Below are positions 42,311 through 52,473 of a stretch of 64,000 nt of DNA, in pieces. The stretch is from Desulfobacteraceae bacterium (lineage in GTDB: Bacteria; Desulfobacterota; DSM-4660; Desulfatiglandales; Desulfatiglandaceae), in contig JAERTK010000163.1 in the NCBI GenBank assembly GCA_016844935.1, positions 17,842 to 81,841 on the forward strand, read 5' to 3'. A program made the translations under genes and the position numbers. How positions within the stretch are numbered: position 1 is the stretch's first letter; each line of letters opens with the position of its first letter. The notes beneath the pieces were generated by a model. The model did not search any database. It was given only the letters and a program-made list of their open reading frames with translations, and was not told where the DNA came from.

Positions 42311-43626
42311 GGCGCATAGGCCCCCAGATTTTCAATGGCGGACGCTTTCAGAAGCGTCTCACGGACCCACTCCGGATCACCCGAACCGTGATTGATAGAC
42401 GCCTTTACGGACAACCCGGGCCTGAGCAAATGCCATCGGTCGTCCCGCTCAATCCAGATTCGCACCGGCACCCGCTGAACAATGTATGTAAACTCCCCGG
42501 AAGAAACATCCCGTGGAATCAGGGAAAATTTGGCATCGGTTGTGCTGCCGATCCAAAGCACACGCCCTCGAAACGAACCACCAAAGGCAATCACATCAAG
42601 GCTTACTTCGTTTCCCGGGTGCACCCCTTTGAGAAGCGTCTCCTCCAGGTTCACGGTAACATACAACAGGTCTTGATTGTACATGGCGAAAACAGGCTCT
42701 CCTGCGTGGGCATAATCACCCGCATGCCGCCATTTCTTGGAGATCACGCCGTCGCAGGGCGCCAGGATTTGCGTATAAGACAGATTGACTTCTGACAGCA
42801 GGAATTCCTGACGCGCCGCTGCCACGCGGCGGGCTTTTTCGGCCACACCCAAACGTCCTGCTTCAATTTCGAGGTTCCCCATTTTTGCCAGTTCCCATTC
42901 CGATCGGGCCTGATTGACGGCATGTCGGGCTGTATTGAGATCCTGTCGGGCGATTCTGATTTCATCCCGGGCGGCTTTCGCAATGCCCTGTCTGGCCTCC
43001 GCAACCTTTAATTCCGACCGGCACACGTCATAAGCCCTTGTAGCTTCCTGAAAGCGACGGACCGGTACCGACCGCGCTTTGCTGAGCGCTTCGTAGCGCT
43101 TGTAGTCCGCTTCCGCCATACGGAGTTTCGCAACGGCCGCTTTTACGGTATGGGCAGCCGCAGTGATTCCCTTATCCACATCCCGCGTAACCATACCGAC
43201 GCGATCCTCGGCGGATATCTCGGCATCCCCGGCGATGGAGAGGTCCTGTTTGGCAATACGGATCCTGACAGGCACAGTTTTTTCCAGCAGGTCCAGATCG
43301 ACCTTCGCTCGGTGAAGACTCTCCGTCGCCACTTCAAGCCGCGCTTTCGCCGTTTCCGCCTTTCGTTCATATATGGAGGGGTCCACCACAGCCAGCACCT
43401 GCCCTTTGGACACCACCGTCTGTTCCATAACCCGCATCTCAACAATGGCGCCGGAAACCTGGGGGGAGACATTGATCAGATGGGAGTCCACAAAAGCATC
43501 ACGGGTGATGGAATGGGTAAAACGATCGACAACCCAGTATATCCCCCAAAGGACCCCCAGAACAGCGAGCGCGATCAGAATGATCCTTCCGCCCCTTTTA
43601 AGGAATGTTCCATGATTCCCCTTCAC
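42307..43626 (-). CDS. HlyD/EmrA-family periplasmic adaptor
   Basis: A 439-residue membrane-fusion protein: one N-terminal helix (about residues 13-33, IILIALAVLGVLWGIYWVV), a lipoyl-like domain (PQVSGAIVEMRVMEQTVVSK), a very long alpha-helical hairpin rich in Ala, Arg and Glu (about 85-280), and a second lipoyl half (APCDGVISKKWRHAGDYAHA). GTG 43626 is preferred, as AGGGAGG lies just upstream; an ATG at 43659 would overlap the TolC gene by 14 bases. It bridges the EmrB-like pump and TolC-like channel. Confidence 0.87.
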   Translation of the reverse strand: MKGNHGTFLKRGGRIILIALAVLGVLWGIYWVVDRFTHSITRDAFVDSHLINVSPQVSGAIVEMRVMEQTVVSKGQVLAVVDPSIYERKAETAKARLEVATESLHRAKVDLDLLEKTVPVRIRIAKQDLSIAGDAEISAEDRVGMVTRDVDKGITAAAHTVKAAVAKLRMAEADYKRYEALSKARSVPVRRFQEATRAYDVCRSELKVAEARQGIAKAARDEIRIARQDLNTARHAVNQARSEWELAKMGNLEIEAGRLGVAEKARRVAAARQEFLLSEVNLSYTQILAPCDGVISKKWRHAGDYAHAGEPVFAMYNQDLLYVTVNLEETLLKGVHPGNEVSLDVIAFGGSFRGRVLWIGSTTDAKFSLIPRDVSSGEFTYIVQRVPVRIWIERDDRWHLLRPGLSVKASINHGSGDPEWVRETLLKASAIENLGAYAP

Positions 43627-43645
43627 GTCCGATACCTCCCTTTTT

Positions 43646-45235
43646 TCACCTCGCCCCATTTACAACGGGTGAAGATTCAGCCGCGGGGGCGCCCACGGCA
43701 TAATCGAGCTGAGCAAGCGCCATCCGGTACTGGTAAAGACTTTTGTAGTAATGCTCTTCGGCGCGGAGCAACGCCCATTCTGCATCAATCACATCGGTTG
43801 CCGTAGCATCTCCCTGGTCAAACATGTGACGCAGTACCTTCAGGTTTTCTTTGCCCCGATTTACGGCAGTTTCAGAGTAGGTGATGCCTTCACGGGCTTC
43901 CTGAATGCCCACATACGCCACAATCACTTCAAAGGCAATGCCATCGGCCACCTCTTCGGCGCGTGCCATGGTCTCCCGTACCTCCGCCCTGCTTTTCTCC
44001 AGTTCACCGTAACGCCTTGTACCCTCGAAAAGCGACAACTCGATTTTTACGCCACCCGCAAAAAGATATGTATCGTTGGACGTCTGGCCACCATGGCGTG
44101 CCCCGGTGCCACCGGCAATAATTCTGGGTAGAAAGCGGGCCTTGCTTGCCGCCAGTCCCCATTGGGAACTTGAGATGGCTTTTAGGACGGAACGAAACTC
44201 GTCACGGAAATCCACAGCCTGCTGGAGACACGTCTCCAGTGACAGGGAAAAGGCCGGCGTGGCGGTTACATCTACAATTTCCGTGTGCGAACTCACATGA
44301 ACTCCCATGATGCGGTTGAGGTTTGCCAGCGCGATCATTTCGGCGGTCCTGGCGCTCACCAGCACAAGCTGCATCTCAGCCAACAGGACTTCCGCCTGCA
44401 AAACATCGTTTTGAACCGCCGTGCCCTGTTCACGAAAGTTTCGCGCATCCCTCAAAAGTGACTCGGCCCGCCGCACCGACTCTTCTGCCACGCGGCCCAT
44501 TGCCTTTTTCTGAAGCAGGGTGAAATAGGCCGATGTCGTATTGAAAACCACTGTCTGTATCCCTCTGTTATACTGAAGTTCGGCCATGTCCCGTGCGGCC
44601 CGGGCCTGTTCATACCGTCCCGGCGTTTGCCCGAAGTCCCATAGAACCCATTGCAGGTTGAGCTCAGCGCTTCGAAAACGGTCGGCCGTTTCCCCGTAAG
44701 CCATATTCCCCACAAGGGAAGGAACCGTGGGAAGTGCAAATTTGTCCGATCCCCAGAGGGTCCGGTATGAAAACATGGCTTCGGGCAGAAAGGCCGAAAA
44801 AGCAATCTGTTTTCCTGCGTGCGCCTGCTTCACACGCTCCCGCAGAACACGCAGCCGAGGATTGTATTTTTTTGCATAGAGAATGGAATGTCCCAGAGAT
44901 AGCGCCGCGGAAGGCGGAAAAGGTGCGCTCAGCCGGGGCGCTCCTTTTGGCTGATTCTTTAGGGTTTGCGTGGCCGTTGAATGGCCGGGAAAATCCTTCT
45001 GAACGGACGATTTGAGGTCGGTTGAAGAGGGGGCTGCCGATATTTTTTCCGGCATGCTTGGAGGGGCCGGTACCGCTGGAACAATGCGCCGGCGCAACTC
45101 ATTTTCCGGGACTTTCCGGACGGGAGTGGTACACCCGAAAGATACCATTGTCACAACGAAAAAAAATAGCCCTAAAAGGGTGCCATGACGCATGAACCGG
45201 CGGGGGCTTATGTATCGACCTCCCATTTTCCTCAT
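43646..45235 (-). CDS. TolC-family outer-membrane efflux lipoprotein
   Basis: A 529-residue outer-membrane channel protein. The N-terminus is a lipoprotein signal, HGTLLGLFFFVVTMVSFGC, with the lipobox Cys near residue 34. A Pro/Ser-rich linker follows, then two TolC repeats of about 200 residues dominated by amphipathic helices (YNRGIQTVVFNTTSAYFTLL; IAFEVIVAYVGIQEAREGI). It is first in the operon with a HlyD adaptor and an MFS pump. ATG 45235 is the first start; an ATG 14 codons later would also keep the signal. Confidence 0.87.
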   Translation of the reverse strand: MRKMGGRYISPRRFMRHGTLLGLFFFVVTMVSFGCTTPVRKVPENELRRRIVPAVPAPPSMPEKISAAPSSTDLKSSVQKDFPGHSTATQTLKNQPKGAPRLSAPFPPSAALSLGHSILYAKKYNPRLRVLRERVKQAHAGKQIAFSAFLPEAMFSYRTLWGSDKFALPTVPSLVGNMAYGETADRFRSAELNLQWVLWDFGQTPGRYEQARAARDMAELQYNRGIQTVVFNTTSAYFTLLQKKAMGRVAEESVRRAESLLRDARNFREQGTAVQNDVLQAEVLLAEMQLVLVSARTAEMIALANLNRIMGVHVSSHTEIVDVTATPAFSLSLETCLQQAVDFRDEFRSVLKAISSSQWGLAASKARFLPRIIAGGTGARHGGQTSNDTYLFAGGVKIELSLFEGTRRYGELEKSRAEVRETMARAEEVADGIAFEVIVAYVGIQEAREGITYSETAVNRGKENLKVLRHMFDQGDATATDVIDAEWALLRAEEHYYKSLYQYRMALAQLDYAVGAPAAESSPVVNGAR

Positions 45236-45331
45236 ATCTCTTTATGAAACATCGATTAATCATCCCGGATTATTCCGCAAGTGACGTTTCTGAAGACAGA
45301 TGCACGTCCAGCTGTGGGAACGTAATATCGA

Positions 45332-47599
45332 CTACGGGTCCAGAACCTGCCGTATGGTACTCAATAAATTGCTGATGGAGAAAGGTTTCGCCACAAACCC
45401 GGAGGCCCCGGAGGACATAATATCCTTCAAAGGGCCATCCAGTGAGTAGCCACTGGAGATGATAACCCTGGCCCCGGGGTTGATTTTCAGGAGTTCGGTG
45501 AGGCATTTACCGCCCCCCATACCGGGCATGCTCACATCCAGAAGCACCAGATCAATGACTTCCTGCTGCCTGTAAATCTCCAGCGCTTCCTCCCCGCTTG
45601 ACGCCAGCAAAACCTGGTAGCCATAGAGGGAAAGAATCTCCTGTCCCAGATCTCTGAGTGATGCTTCGTCGTCCACCAGCAGGATCACCTCGTCCCCTCC
45701 CGGAACCACACTCCCGGGGGTAACAGGGACCGCCGTCTCCGGTTTAAGGGGTAAATCCAGGGCAGGGAGATAAATTTTGAAGGTAGTACCCTCTCCCGAC
45801 TTGCTGTCGCAGATGATAACGCCATCATGGCTCTTTACAATGCCATAGACCACGCTCAGACCCAGACCGGTGCCCTGCCCCACCTCCTTGCGGGTATAGA
45901 AGGGATCGAAGATATGCTCCTTTGTAGCCTTGTCCATACCGTGCCCGGTGTCTGAAACCGTCAAAAGCACATATTTCCCGGGCGTTGCATTAAAAAGACG
46001 CTGGGCCGCATGGCGATCCAACGTCATATTCTCCGTCTGAAAAACGAGTCTTCCGCCCTCGGGCATGGCATCGCTGGCATTGCTTCCCAGATTCATGAGA
46101 AGCTGGTTTAACTGAACAGCGTCTGCATTCACTGAATGAAGATTTTCAGCCAGGTTCAGTCTGATCTCCACCATCCGGGGGATGGTGCGCTCAAGCATCT
46201 TACCGACCTGTACGATTTCCAGGTTCAGCGCTACCGGTTTCATTTCCGGATCGACTTTTCGACTGAACGTCAATATCCGGGTGATCAGCTCTTTGGCTCG
46301 ATTGGCCGAAGTAAGGACCTCCTGGATCTCCCTGGTTACGCCCCCCCCATCCTTTCCCTTGGCGAGGGCCAGCTCGGAATAGCCCACAATGGCTGCCAGA
46401 ATGTTGTTGAAATCGTGGGCAATCCCCCCGGCCAAAGTGCCCATGGCCTCCATTTTATGGGCCTGGCGAAGCTGATCGCCCAGGCGCTTCCGCTCCCTCC
46501 TGGCCAGAATGCGCTCCGTGACATCGCGACCCATGCCGCTGATGTAGTCGGGCCCCTCTTTTGGAATGACCCGTTTACTGCGGTATTCTATGAATATCTC
46601 TCGGCCTTCTTTGTTTAAATAGATGCTGATGCCTTCAAAATGACCTTTGGTTTTAATTCCCTCTAAATACTGATTCTCAAACAGAGATTTCATTTCCGGA
46701 TCCATGAAATCGGCCGCCTTCTTCCCCATAAATTCCTGGGGATCGTAATTGAAAAGTTTGGCCATGGCCGGATTGATGGAGAGAAAACGCCCCTCGAGAT
46801 CCTGCGTGTACACCAGATCGCTGATGGAGTCGAAGAGTTCTCGGAACTTTCCTTCCGACTTTCGTAATGTCTCTTCCGCCTCTGCCAGAGCCTCGTTTTC
46901 CTGTTGCAGCATGAGGTTCTGTCTGTTCACTTCCCTCATGGCGGAAAGCACCAGAAACGCCAGCAGAAAAATTAAAAAAAAGGTCAGACCGGTAACACTT
47001 AAGATGTAAGTCTGTTCGGTATCACGAATATCGGACATATATTTTCCGGTGCCGATATAGCAATTCAACTCCGGGATACCCATTACAAATGATATTTTTT
47101 CTTCGGGCGCCGCCTGGTTGGGTCTCTTGTAATGGTAGGAAACATAGCCGGATCCGTTTTGCGATTCGGCTGTTTTAATCAACTCCCTGATGATGTAGAC
47201 GCCATTTGAATCCCTCAAGTTCAACATGTTCGTCATCTCTTTCTCGGGCTCAAAGGGTTGGACCAGCATGGTCCCGTCGTAGGCGCTCATGAACACATAA
47301 TTCTTGCCCATGTGGTCCTCATAAACCATCGTCCTGACAAGATTGCGAACCTGTTCAATGGCCTCGTCTTTGGATATTTTTTTTAAACGATATTGAACCA
47401 GTATGGGTTCGATGGAATTCCTGGCAATCTGGGCCGTCTGCTTCAGGTTATTCAGTCGCTGCGCCTCGGTCTGGCCCACGTATTGGTTTGCCAGGTATCC
47501 GGAAAAGCTGACGAAAACAATCCCCATGAGCAAACCGATAACAATTATCCTGATCCTGGCCCTTCGAATAACGGATCTATTCTTTTCGTAATCAAACAT
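45332..47599 (-). CDS. Hybrid histidine kinase with Cache, PAS and receiver domains
   Basis: A 755-residue membrane sensor. A first helix ([19 protein letters not shown]) is followed by a single-Cache-type periplasmic domain ([40 protein letters not shown]) and a second helix near 200-225. Then come a PAS domain ([20 protein letters not shown]), a HisKA domain with His in [17 protein letters not shown], an ATPase domain ([15 protein letters not shown]) and a C-terminal receiver ([13 protein letters not shown]). It probably senses a small extracellular ligand such as an organic acid. Start uncertain: ATG 47599 is used, but in-frame ATGs at 47629 and 47680 would lengthen the cytoplasmic leader. 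It is not paired with an output regulator here. Confidence 0.87.
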   Translation of the reverse strand: MFDYEKNRSVIRRARIRIIVIGLLMGIVFVSFSGYLANQYVGQTEAQRLNNLKQTAQIARNSIEPILVQYRLKKISKDEAIEQVRNLVRTMVYEDHMGKNYVFMSAYDGTMLVQPFEPEKEMTNMLNLRDSNGVYIIRELIKTAESQNGSGYVSYHYKRPNQAAPEEKISFVMGIPELNCYIGTGKYMSDIRDTEQTYILSVTGLTFFLIFLLAFLVLSAMREVNRQNLMLQQENEALAEAEETLRKSEGKFRELFDSISDLVYTQDLEGRFLSINPAMAKLFNYDPQEFMGKKAADFMDPEMKSLFENQYLEGIKTKGHFEGISIYLNKEGREIFIEYRSKRVIPKEGPDYISGMGRDVTERILARRERKRLGDQLRQAHKMEAMGTLAGGIAHDFNNILAAIVGYSELALAKGKDGGGVTREIQEVLTSANRAKELITRILTFSRKVDPEMKPVALNLEIVQVGKMLERTIPRMVEIRLNLAENLHSVNADAVQLNQLLMNLGSNASDAMPEGGRLVFQTENMTLDRHAAQRLFNATPGKYVLLTVSDTGHGMDKATKEHIFDPFYTRKEVGQGTGLGLSVVYGIVKSHDGVIICDSKSGEGTTFKIYLPALDLPLKPETAVPVTPGSVVPGGDEVILLVDDEASLRDLGQEILSLYGYQVLLASSGEEALEIYRQQEVIDLVLLDVSMPGMGGGKCLTELLKINPGARVIISSGYSLDGPLKDIMSSGASGFVAKPFSISNLLSTIRQVLDP

Positions 47600-47800
47600 A
47601 TCCTGCACACCCTTCTGGAAAGGTTTCATGCCCGGTTTTATAGAATTTACTATCCAACCACTTTTTTTCCGCGGAAGCATACCTTAAGGACTAAAATAAC
47701 GTCAAGGATTTCGTGGTGACATCGGGGGGACAGGAATGATAGTATGTTTTAAAATACCCCCATATGGATAAACAACGTTCATCCGCAATCGGCTCTCCCC

Positions 47801-47944
47801 ATGAGTGTGTCCCATCAAAAACATAAGCGATTCCACTGGCGCGGCCGCTGGGCCGTATTCGGAGCCATCGCAGCCGTCTATTTCTTCGCCTACTTCCATC
47901 GGGTCTCCACATCGCTTCAAGTCATGGAAAACCGGAATCGGTGA
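47801..47944 (+). pseudogene. N-terminal relic of an MFS transporter
   Basis: A 47-codon frame begins MSVSHQKHKRFHWRGRWAVF and continues GAIAAVYFFAYFHRVSTSLQ, which matches the first helix and the F/Y-HR-V-S motif at the start of a major-facilitator transporter. It then runs into a stop and no further transporter sequence follows. It lies in the 470-base gap between the hybrid kinase and the MazEF pair, which otherwise holds only a promoter. Confidence 0.55.
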
Positions 47945-48004
47945 CCGCCGACCCTGTGAAATCCGCGCAACATAACGTCCCATTATTTTCCCTTCAAATT
48001 TCCA

Positions 48005-48034
48005 TTGACAATCTAACCATTGGGATGACAATAT
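48005..48034 (+). promoter_or_regulatory. Putative promoter of the MazEF-like pair
   Basis: TTGACA (48005-48010), an 18-base spacer and CAATAT (48029-48034); ACAATA with a 17-base spacer also fits. It lies 35 bases before the antitoxin ATG. Confidence 0.45.
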
Positions 48035-48068
48035 ATTTGAAACAATATGATTTACTGGGGGATTATTT

Positions 48069-48323
48069 ATGGGATATTCGAAGCTCAGCGTAACAATTCC
48101 GGATCAGACATACAGGCAAATCAAGGAACTGGCGGCTGGAAAACACATCAAATTAAGCCATCTGGTCGCGGAAGCTCTTTCAGAAAAGGTGCTGAAATTG
48201 AGGGAAGAAATACTGCTGGAACGCATTAATGCAGCTTTCGCTGACCCGAAAATAAAGAGGGAACAGATGCTTATGGCCGAAACCATTGCGGAAAACACCA
48301 ATGTGGAAGAAATGCCATGGTAA
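48069..48323 (+). CDS. Ribbon-helix-helix antitoxin (CopG/MazE-like)
   Basis: An 84-residue protein starting with a ribbon-helix-helix DNA-binding fold: strand KLSVTIPDQTY, helix RQIKELAAGKHIK, turn, helix LSHLVAEALSEKV. A charged helical tail for toxin binding follows (ERINAAFADPKIKREQML). It precedes and overlaps the MazF-like toxin gene by seven bases and should both neutralise the toxin and repress the operon. Confidence 0.82.
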   Translation: MGYSKLSVTIPDQTYRQIKELAAGKHIKLSHLVAEALSEKVLKLREEILLERINAAFADPKIKREQMLMAETIAENTNVEEMPW

Positions 48324-48673
48324 AGGCAAGACAGGGGGATATCTACTGGGTCAGGTTCGGTCCATCAAAAGATTCCGGTCCATCCGGCAAGAGACCGGCG
48401 GTTGTCGTTCAAAATGATTTGTTAAACAAGAGCAAGATTCAAACGACCGTTGTGGCCCTGATCACTTCTAATAGAAAACTGGCCCAAGTACCGGGAAATA
48501 TTCTTCTGAAAAAGGGAACCGCCAATCTTTCAAAAACCAGCGTCGTGGTGGTAAGCCAGATGGCCACAGTGGATAAAGGCAGGCTTCTTGAAAAAATCGG
48601 AACAATCCCGCATGAACTACAAAAAGAGGTGATTGAAGGATGTCGGTGGGTCATCAATGATGGCGCCTTCTAA
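48317..48673 (+). CDS. mazF: MazF/PemK-family endoribonuclease toxin
   Basis: A 118-residue toxin of the MazF/PemK fold. Characteristic elements: ARQGDIYWVRFGPSKDSGPS, GKRPAVVVQNDLLNKS, TTVVALITSNRKLA, and KTSVVVVSQMATVDKGRL, containing the Arg and Ser/Thr used in RNA cleavage. It would cut mRNA at short specific sequences. It is coupled to the upstream antitoxin by a seven-base overlap. Confidence 0.9.
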   Translation: MVKARQGDIYWVRFGPSKDSGPSGKRPAVVVQNDLLNKSKIQTTVVALITSNRKLAQVPGNILLKKGTANLSKTSVVVVSQMATVDKGRLLEKIGTIPHELQKEVIEGCRWVINDGAF

Positions 48674-48713
48674 ATTCCTGCGTTCCCACGCTGGACGGAA
48701 TAAGAGTGATAAC

Positions 48714-48827
48714 ATGGCAAAACAGAAAACAAAACTCGAACTGACGTGGATCGGGAAGGAGAACCAGCCCACCACGACGACTACACCCTGGATATCCAGA
48801 ACCTCCTTAAAGAACACTATAGCATGA
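48714..48827 (+). pseudogene. N-terminal relic of a type III-like DNA methyltransferase
   Basis: A 37-codon frame starts MAKQKTKLELTWIGKENQP, the characteristic opening of type III (Mod-like) adenine methyltransferases, which usually read L-x-L-T-W-x-G-K-x-x-R-P. The match ends there, and the frame stops after 37 codons. No methyltransferase core or restriction subunit follows; the next gene is a convergent GNAT gene overlapping the relic's end. Likely a deletion scar. Confidence 0.5.
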
Positions 48828-49260
48828 AGTTATAGACATCAAAGTCTTCATCAAGCTCGAATCCGTTCAATTCATAGAAGCGTCTGGCATATACATTGTT
48901 GTGCTTGTGCGTTTGAAGCATGATCATGCCAGCCCCGATATCTCTTGCAAGTTGTTTTGCTCGATCGATCAGGTGGTCGCCGATTTGTTTGTTGCGTTCG
49001 CTGGGTATAACAAAGAGGTCGTACAGGAAGAGGAGTTTTTTCATGGAGACGGAGTCCCAGCAACGGTAGAGCTGCATAAAGCCGACACATAGATGCTCAT
49101 CGTACGCCAGGAATATATCGGAATCTTTTGTAAGCAGGCGCTCTTCCATGAACTGTCGAGCTTTGTCGGGCGCTCCTCCCGATTTGTAGAAATCGAGATA
49201 TTGCTCAAACAGATCAACAGCGTCATCCAGTTGTTCCATGGTTGCTTCCATAACTTCCAC
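48817..49260 (-). CDS. GNAT-family N-acetyltransferase
   Basis: A 147-residue GNAT enzyme that transfers an acetyl group from acetyl-CoA. The fold runs from DIFLAYDEHLCVGFMQLYRC (strands 2-4) and FLYDLFVIPSERNKQIGDHL, where the R-x-x-x-I-G loop holds the CoA pyrophosphate, to ARRFYELNGFELDEDFDVY (a typical end motif). Substrate unknown. It lies between a fragmentary methyltransferase and an Fe-S reductase, transcribed with the latter. Confidence 0.85.
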   Translation of the reverse strand: MEVMEATMEQLDDAVDLFEQYLDFYKSGGAPDKARQFMEERLLTKDSDIFLAYDEHLCVGFMQLYRCWDSVSMKKLLFLYDLFVIPSERNKQIGDHLIDRAKQLARDIGAGMIMLQTHKHNNVYARRFYELNGFELDEDFDVYNFML

Positions 49261-49305
49261 TAATTCAGTCCTTTCTCCCGAAACTCAAGGGGCGTATCAA
49301 GCTTC

Positions 49306-50550
49306 CTATTTTCTTATGGGCGTTCCCGGACTCCCATCCCCAGGCTCCTCCTTTTTTCCTTTGACCTTCATCACCCGTTTTATGATCCAGAGGAGCGGTT
49401 TTGTGGTAAACCCTTCCATATTATTTTTTACTTCCACCAGGAGATCAGGAATGGGAAGGTTCTGGGGGCACTTTTTGACACATTCACCGCAGTTGACACA
49501 TTGTGAAGCAAGCCCCGGTTTTTCCGAAAGCGCCCCTCCCAGCATTCCCAGGTAGAAGAAGCGTGCCTGTTTATCTTTAAACCCAAGCCGCGAGTTATAA
49601 TATTCAAAACAGGCCGGGATATTCACACCGGCCGGGCACGGCATGCAATACTGGCACCCGGTACAGCCCACCTTCATGACCTTTTGAAAAGTCTCTGTTG
49701 CTCGCGCCACCAGACCGAGCTCCTTTTCACTCAGGGAATTCGGCTCCGCCTCCGACGCGATACGCAGGTTTTCCCGGATATGATCGTCGTCGTTCATGCC
49801 GGACAGCACCACCGTTACCTCGGGGTGGTTCCAGATCCAGCGAAGTGCCCACTCAACGGGCGGCCGTTTTTGCTCTGCCGCGTCCCAGATTTTCTGCACT
49901 TCGGGAGGGGGCGTTTTTGCGAGGTTCCCCCCCCGCAGGGGTTCCATGATGATGACCGCCATGTTTTTGGAAGCCGCATATTTCAACCCTTTGGTTCCGG
50001 CTTGATTTTGTGTGTCGAGATAGTTGTACTGGATCTGGCAGAAAGTCCAATCGTAGTCATCCACAATCCCGGCGAAATCTTCTGCGCTGCCATGGTAGGA
50101 AAACCCCGCATTGGCAATCTTTCCACTGATCAAGGCCCCGTCCAGAAACTCGATGACGCCTTTTTCTTTTGCGGTTTTCCATGAAAACCCGTTTAAGTTG
50201 TGAATCAGATAATAATCGATCCAATCGGTTTGCAGTTTCTCAAGCTGCCTCTCGAGGGCTTCGTCCATCTCCTTTTTGGAACCGGTGGACCAGTGGGGAA
50301 GCTTGGTGGCCAGCTTCACTTTGTCCCGGTATCCATTTTTGGACAGGACCTTCCCCAAAAAAGGTTCACTTTTCCCATTGTGATACGGGGCTGCCGTGTC
50401 AAGGTAGTTCACCCCGCTGTCAATGGCCAAATGGAGCTGTTGCTGGGCAAGTTCCTTGTTGATGGCGTTCATCCTCGTTGGGAATCTCATGCACCCATAC
50501 CCGAGAATCGAGAGCTTATCTCCGTTTTTCGGAACATTTCTGTAAAGCAT
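49306..50550 (-). CDS. Aldo/keto reductase with C-terminal 4Fe-4S domain
   Basis: A 414-residue protein: an aldo/keto reductase barrel (DTAAPYHNGKSE with the Asp and Tyr, Lys in LATKLPHW, His in YYLIHNLNG) followed by a ferredoxin-like end with CTGCQYCMPCPAGVN and CVNCGECVKKCPQNLP. Such fusions are common in anaerobes and probably couple carbonyl reduction to ferredoxin rather than NADPH alone. ATG 50550 is chosen because AAGGAGGT lies five bases upstream; the longer frame lacks a ribosome site. Confidence 0.88.
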   Translation of the reverse strand: MLYRNVPKNGDKLSILGYGCMRFPTRMNAINKELAQQQLHLAIDSGVNYLDTAAPYHNGKSEPFLGKVLSKNGYRDKVKLATKLPHWSTGSKKEMDEALERQLEKLQTDWIDYYLIHNLNGFSWKTAKEKGVIEFLDGALISGKIANAGFSYHGSAEDFAGIVDDYDWTFCQIQYNYLDTQNQAGTKGLKYAASKNMAVIIMEPLRGGNLAKTPPPEVQKIWDAAEQKRPPVEWALRWIWNHPEVTVVLSGMNDDDHIRENLRIASEAEPNSLSEKELGLVARATETFQKVMKVGCTGCQYCMPCPAGVNIPACFEYYNSRLGFKDKQARFFYLGMLGGALSEKPGLASQCVNCGECVKKCPQNLPIPDLLVEVKNNMEGFTTKPLLWIIKRVMKVKGKKEEPGDGSPGTPIRK

Positions 50551-50649
50551 GGATACCTCCTTTCGTGAGGGGCAGGTCTTTGTTCCCGGTGAGGGCCCGG
50601 TCACCTGCCCAGCCACCATTTTGGCCGGATTCCGGACTGTCCCGGCGCC

Positions 50650-51066
50650 TCACCGGGTCGTCGGCGTCTCGCCGATGGAATCTTCATTGGATACACCCAT
50701 GGAAAAGTGCCACTGAACGATCTTCCAGCCATGCTGCTCCTTTTGGAAAACCGCAGTCAATCGGACCGGCATTTGTGTGCCGTCCGGAAGCTCGAGTACG
50801 GGGCGGCCCGCCACCCAGCCGACCGAACCGTCACCATAGGCCTTTGGGACGTCTGCCAGGACCCGCAAACCGCCCAGTTCTTCTAATTGTGATTTGAACA
50901 CCCTGGTGATCGCAGCATAACCTTCCCACCACTCCTCCGGATCTGAACCGATGGCAAGTACGCCGTCCCTTTCTGAGAAACAACGCTCAAAAAATGAATG
51001 GTCTCCACTTGATATGGCCTCGCAGCTTTGAAGATACAGGTCCTTCAACTCGTTTGACTGCTCCAT
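50650..51066 (-). CDS. SnoaL/NTF2-like protein
   Basis: A 138-residue single-domain protein with the SnoaL/NTF2-like cone fold: LKDLYLQSCEAISSGDHSFF at the start, GVLAIGSDPEEWWEGYAAI in the middle, and the C-terminal strand pair PVRLTAVFQKEQHGWKIVQW. These may bind small ligands or act as isomerases, but many are of unknown role. It precedes the aldo/keto reductase on the same strand by about 100 bases and may share its transcript. Confidence 0.75.
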   Translation of the reverse strand: MEQSNELKDLYLQSCEAISSGDHSFFERCFSERDGVLAIGSDPEEWWEGYAAITRVFKSQLEELGGLRVLADVPKAYGDGSVGWVAGRPVLELPDGTQMPVRLTAVFQKEQHGWKIVQWHFSMGVSNEDSIGETPTTR

Positions 51067-51161
51067 GACCAGCTCCTCCTTTACCAGATTGGGTTCACCT
51101 CAAAAAGCCCGCATATTTAACTGATTTTACCCTCCTTCCCTGGCCCATCTGCCGCCAACGG

Positions 51162-52463
51162 TCACGGGGCTTCTCCTTTTTTGGTGAAAAGGATTGCGTA
51201 AACGGCCATTATAACCATAACCAGAGAAACGACCAACCAGAGTTCATCAAGCGTGGACGACGCAAAGGCGGACAGGATGAAAATGGATGACAAAAGCACA
51301 ATGATTTTAGTGCTGATGGATTTTGCCCCTGTGGCCTTGTCCTTTTTAAGCAGGGCAATACCTGACCAGAAATAGGGAAAGAGAAGTAACAGGACCGAGA
51401 TGGTTACCGTGATATTGAATGCCGCAGCGACGTTGCTGCCCAGGCTCATGAGTATCAATTCAACCACGGTCATGATAATGCCGTTGATGACAAGGCCCTT
51501 GCTGTTGATCCCATGTTTGTTGGTATAAGAGTATGCCTTGGGGAGGAATCCATTGTCGGCGCTGGTTTTGGCGGCACTGGCGGATGACAGATTCCACACG
51601 AGGAAACTGGCGATACAGGCAACGGCCATCACTGCTGAGACCACGTCAGCGATTATTTTTGAGTGACAGATGTGCTGCATGGCCAAAGCAAACGAAGCCG
51701 GTGCATTCTGAATTTCTTTGGCCGGGAACATCCCTTCAATGACGGTGGTGGAAGCGATGTAGATGATCGCCACAATTACAAAGCCGACCATGGTTGCGAT
51801 AGGGACAATCTTTTTCGGATTGCGGATATGTTCATTATTTGTGGCGACGCTTTCCACGCCCACAAAGGCAAATATCAATACGGCAAATCCGGACATGATG
51901 GCGTTACCAGAGGTATTACCTGAGACGTTCCAGTTCTGTTTGAACAGAGCTGGATCAAAATCAAACCATCCCGCCGTGCCGGTGATGATTACCGAGATCA
52001 AAAGTAATGTTACGGTTGCGGATACCACCTTGGTGATGATACCGACCCCGCGAAGGGACATGGCAACAAACACCCATATGAGTACAATTACGGTGATGCC
52101 GAGTATGATGGGATGATTCAGCTGTGGGACGAACAGGGCCAGATATCCCAGACCGGCAATCAGAATGGATACGTTAGAGATCAGGTTCCCGTAGACGTAA
52201 AAAAAGCCGCTCTTCGCCCCGAGAATCGGGCTCACATACGTTGCCAATGCGGTGGGGCTGGGGTCTTCAAAGAGGGTGCCCGCGCGAACATATACCATTG
52301 TCAGAAACAGCGCCCCGATGGTGACCAGCATAAATGAAATGAACGTAATGGACCCGGTGGCCGCCAGTTGCTGTGGCAGGGCTATTACACCGCTTCCCGC
52401 CAGACTCGATACAATCAAAAAGACAGCCCCGACCAATCCCAGTTTTTTTCCCTCGTCTGCCAT
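51162..52463 (-). CDS. APC-family amino acid antiporter (AdiC/PotE-like)
   Basis: A 433-residue membrane protein with 12 hydrophobic segments of the amino acid-polyamine-organocation family. It begins LGLVGAVFLIVSSLAGSGVI, with the G-S-G-x-I/V loop that binds substrate backbone, and the sixth helix has IFAFVGVESVATNNEHI. It starts ten bases after the decarboxylase gene, so it most likely exchanges a basic amino acid for the decarboxylation product, giving acid resistance or polyamine export. Confidence 0.87.
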   Translation of the reverse strand: MADEGKKLGLVGAVFLIVSSLAGSGVIALPQQLAATGSITFISFMLVTIGALFLTMVYVRAGTLFEDPSPTALATYVSPILGAKSGFFYVYGNLISNVSILIAGLGYLALFVPQLNHPIILGITVIVLIWVFVAMSLRGVGIITKVVSATVTLLLISVIITGTAGWFDFDPALFKQNWNVSGNTSGNAIMSGFAVLIFAFVGVESVATNNEHIRNPKKIVPIATMVGFVIVAIIYIASTTVIEGMFPAKEIQNAPASFALAMQHICHSKIIADVVSAVMAVACIASFLVWNLSSASAAKTSADNGFLPKAYSYTNKHGINSKGLVINGIIMTVVELILMSLGSNVAAAFNITVTISVLLLLFPYFWSGIALLKKDKATGAKSISTKIIVLLSSIFILSAFASSTLDELWLVVSLVMVIMAVYAILFTKKGEAP

Positions 52464-52473
52464 GTTGCTCTCC

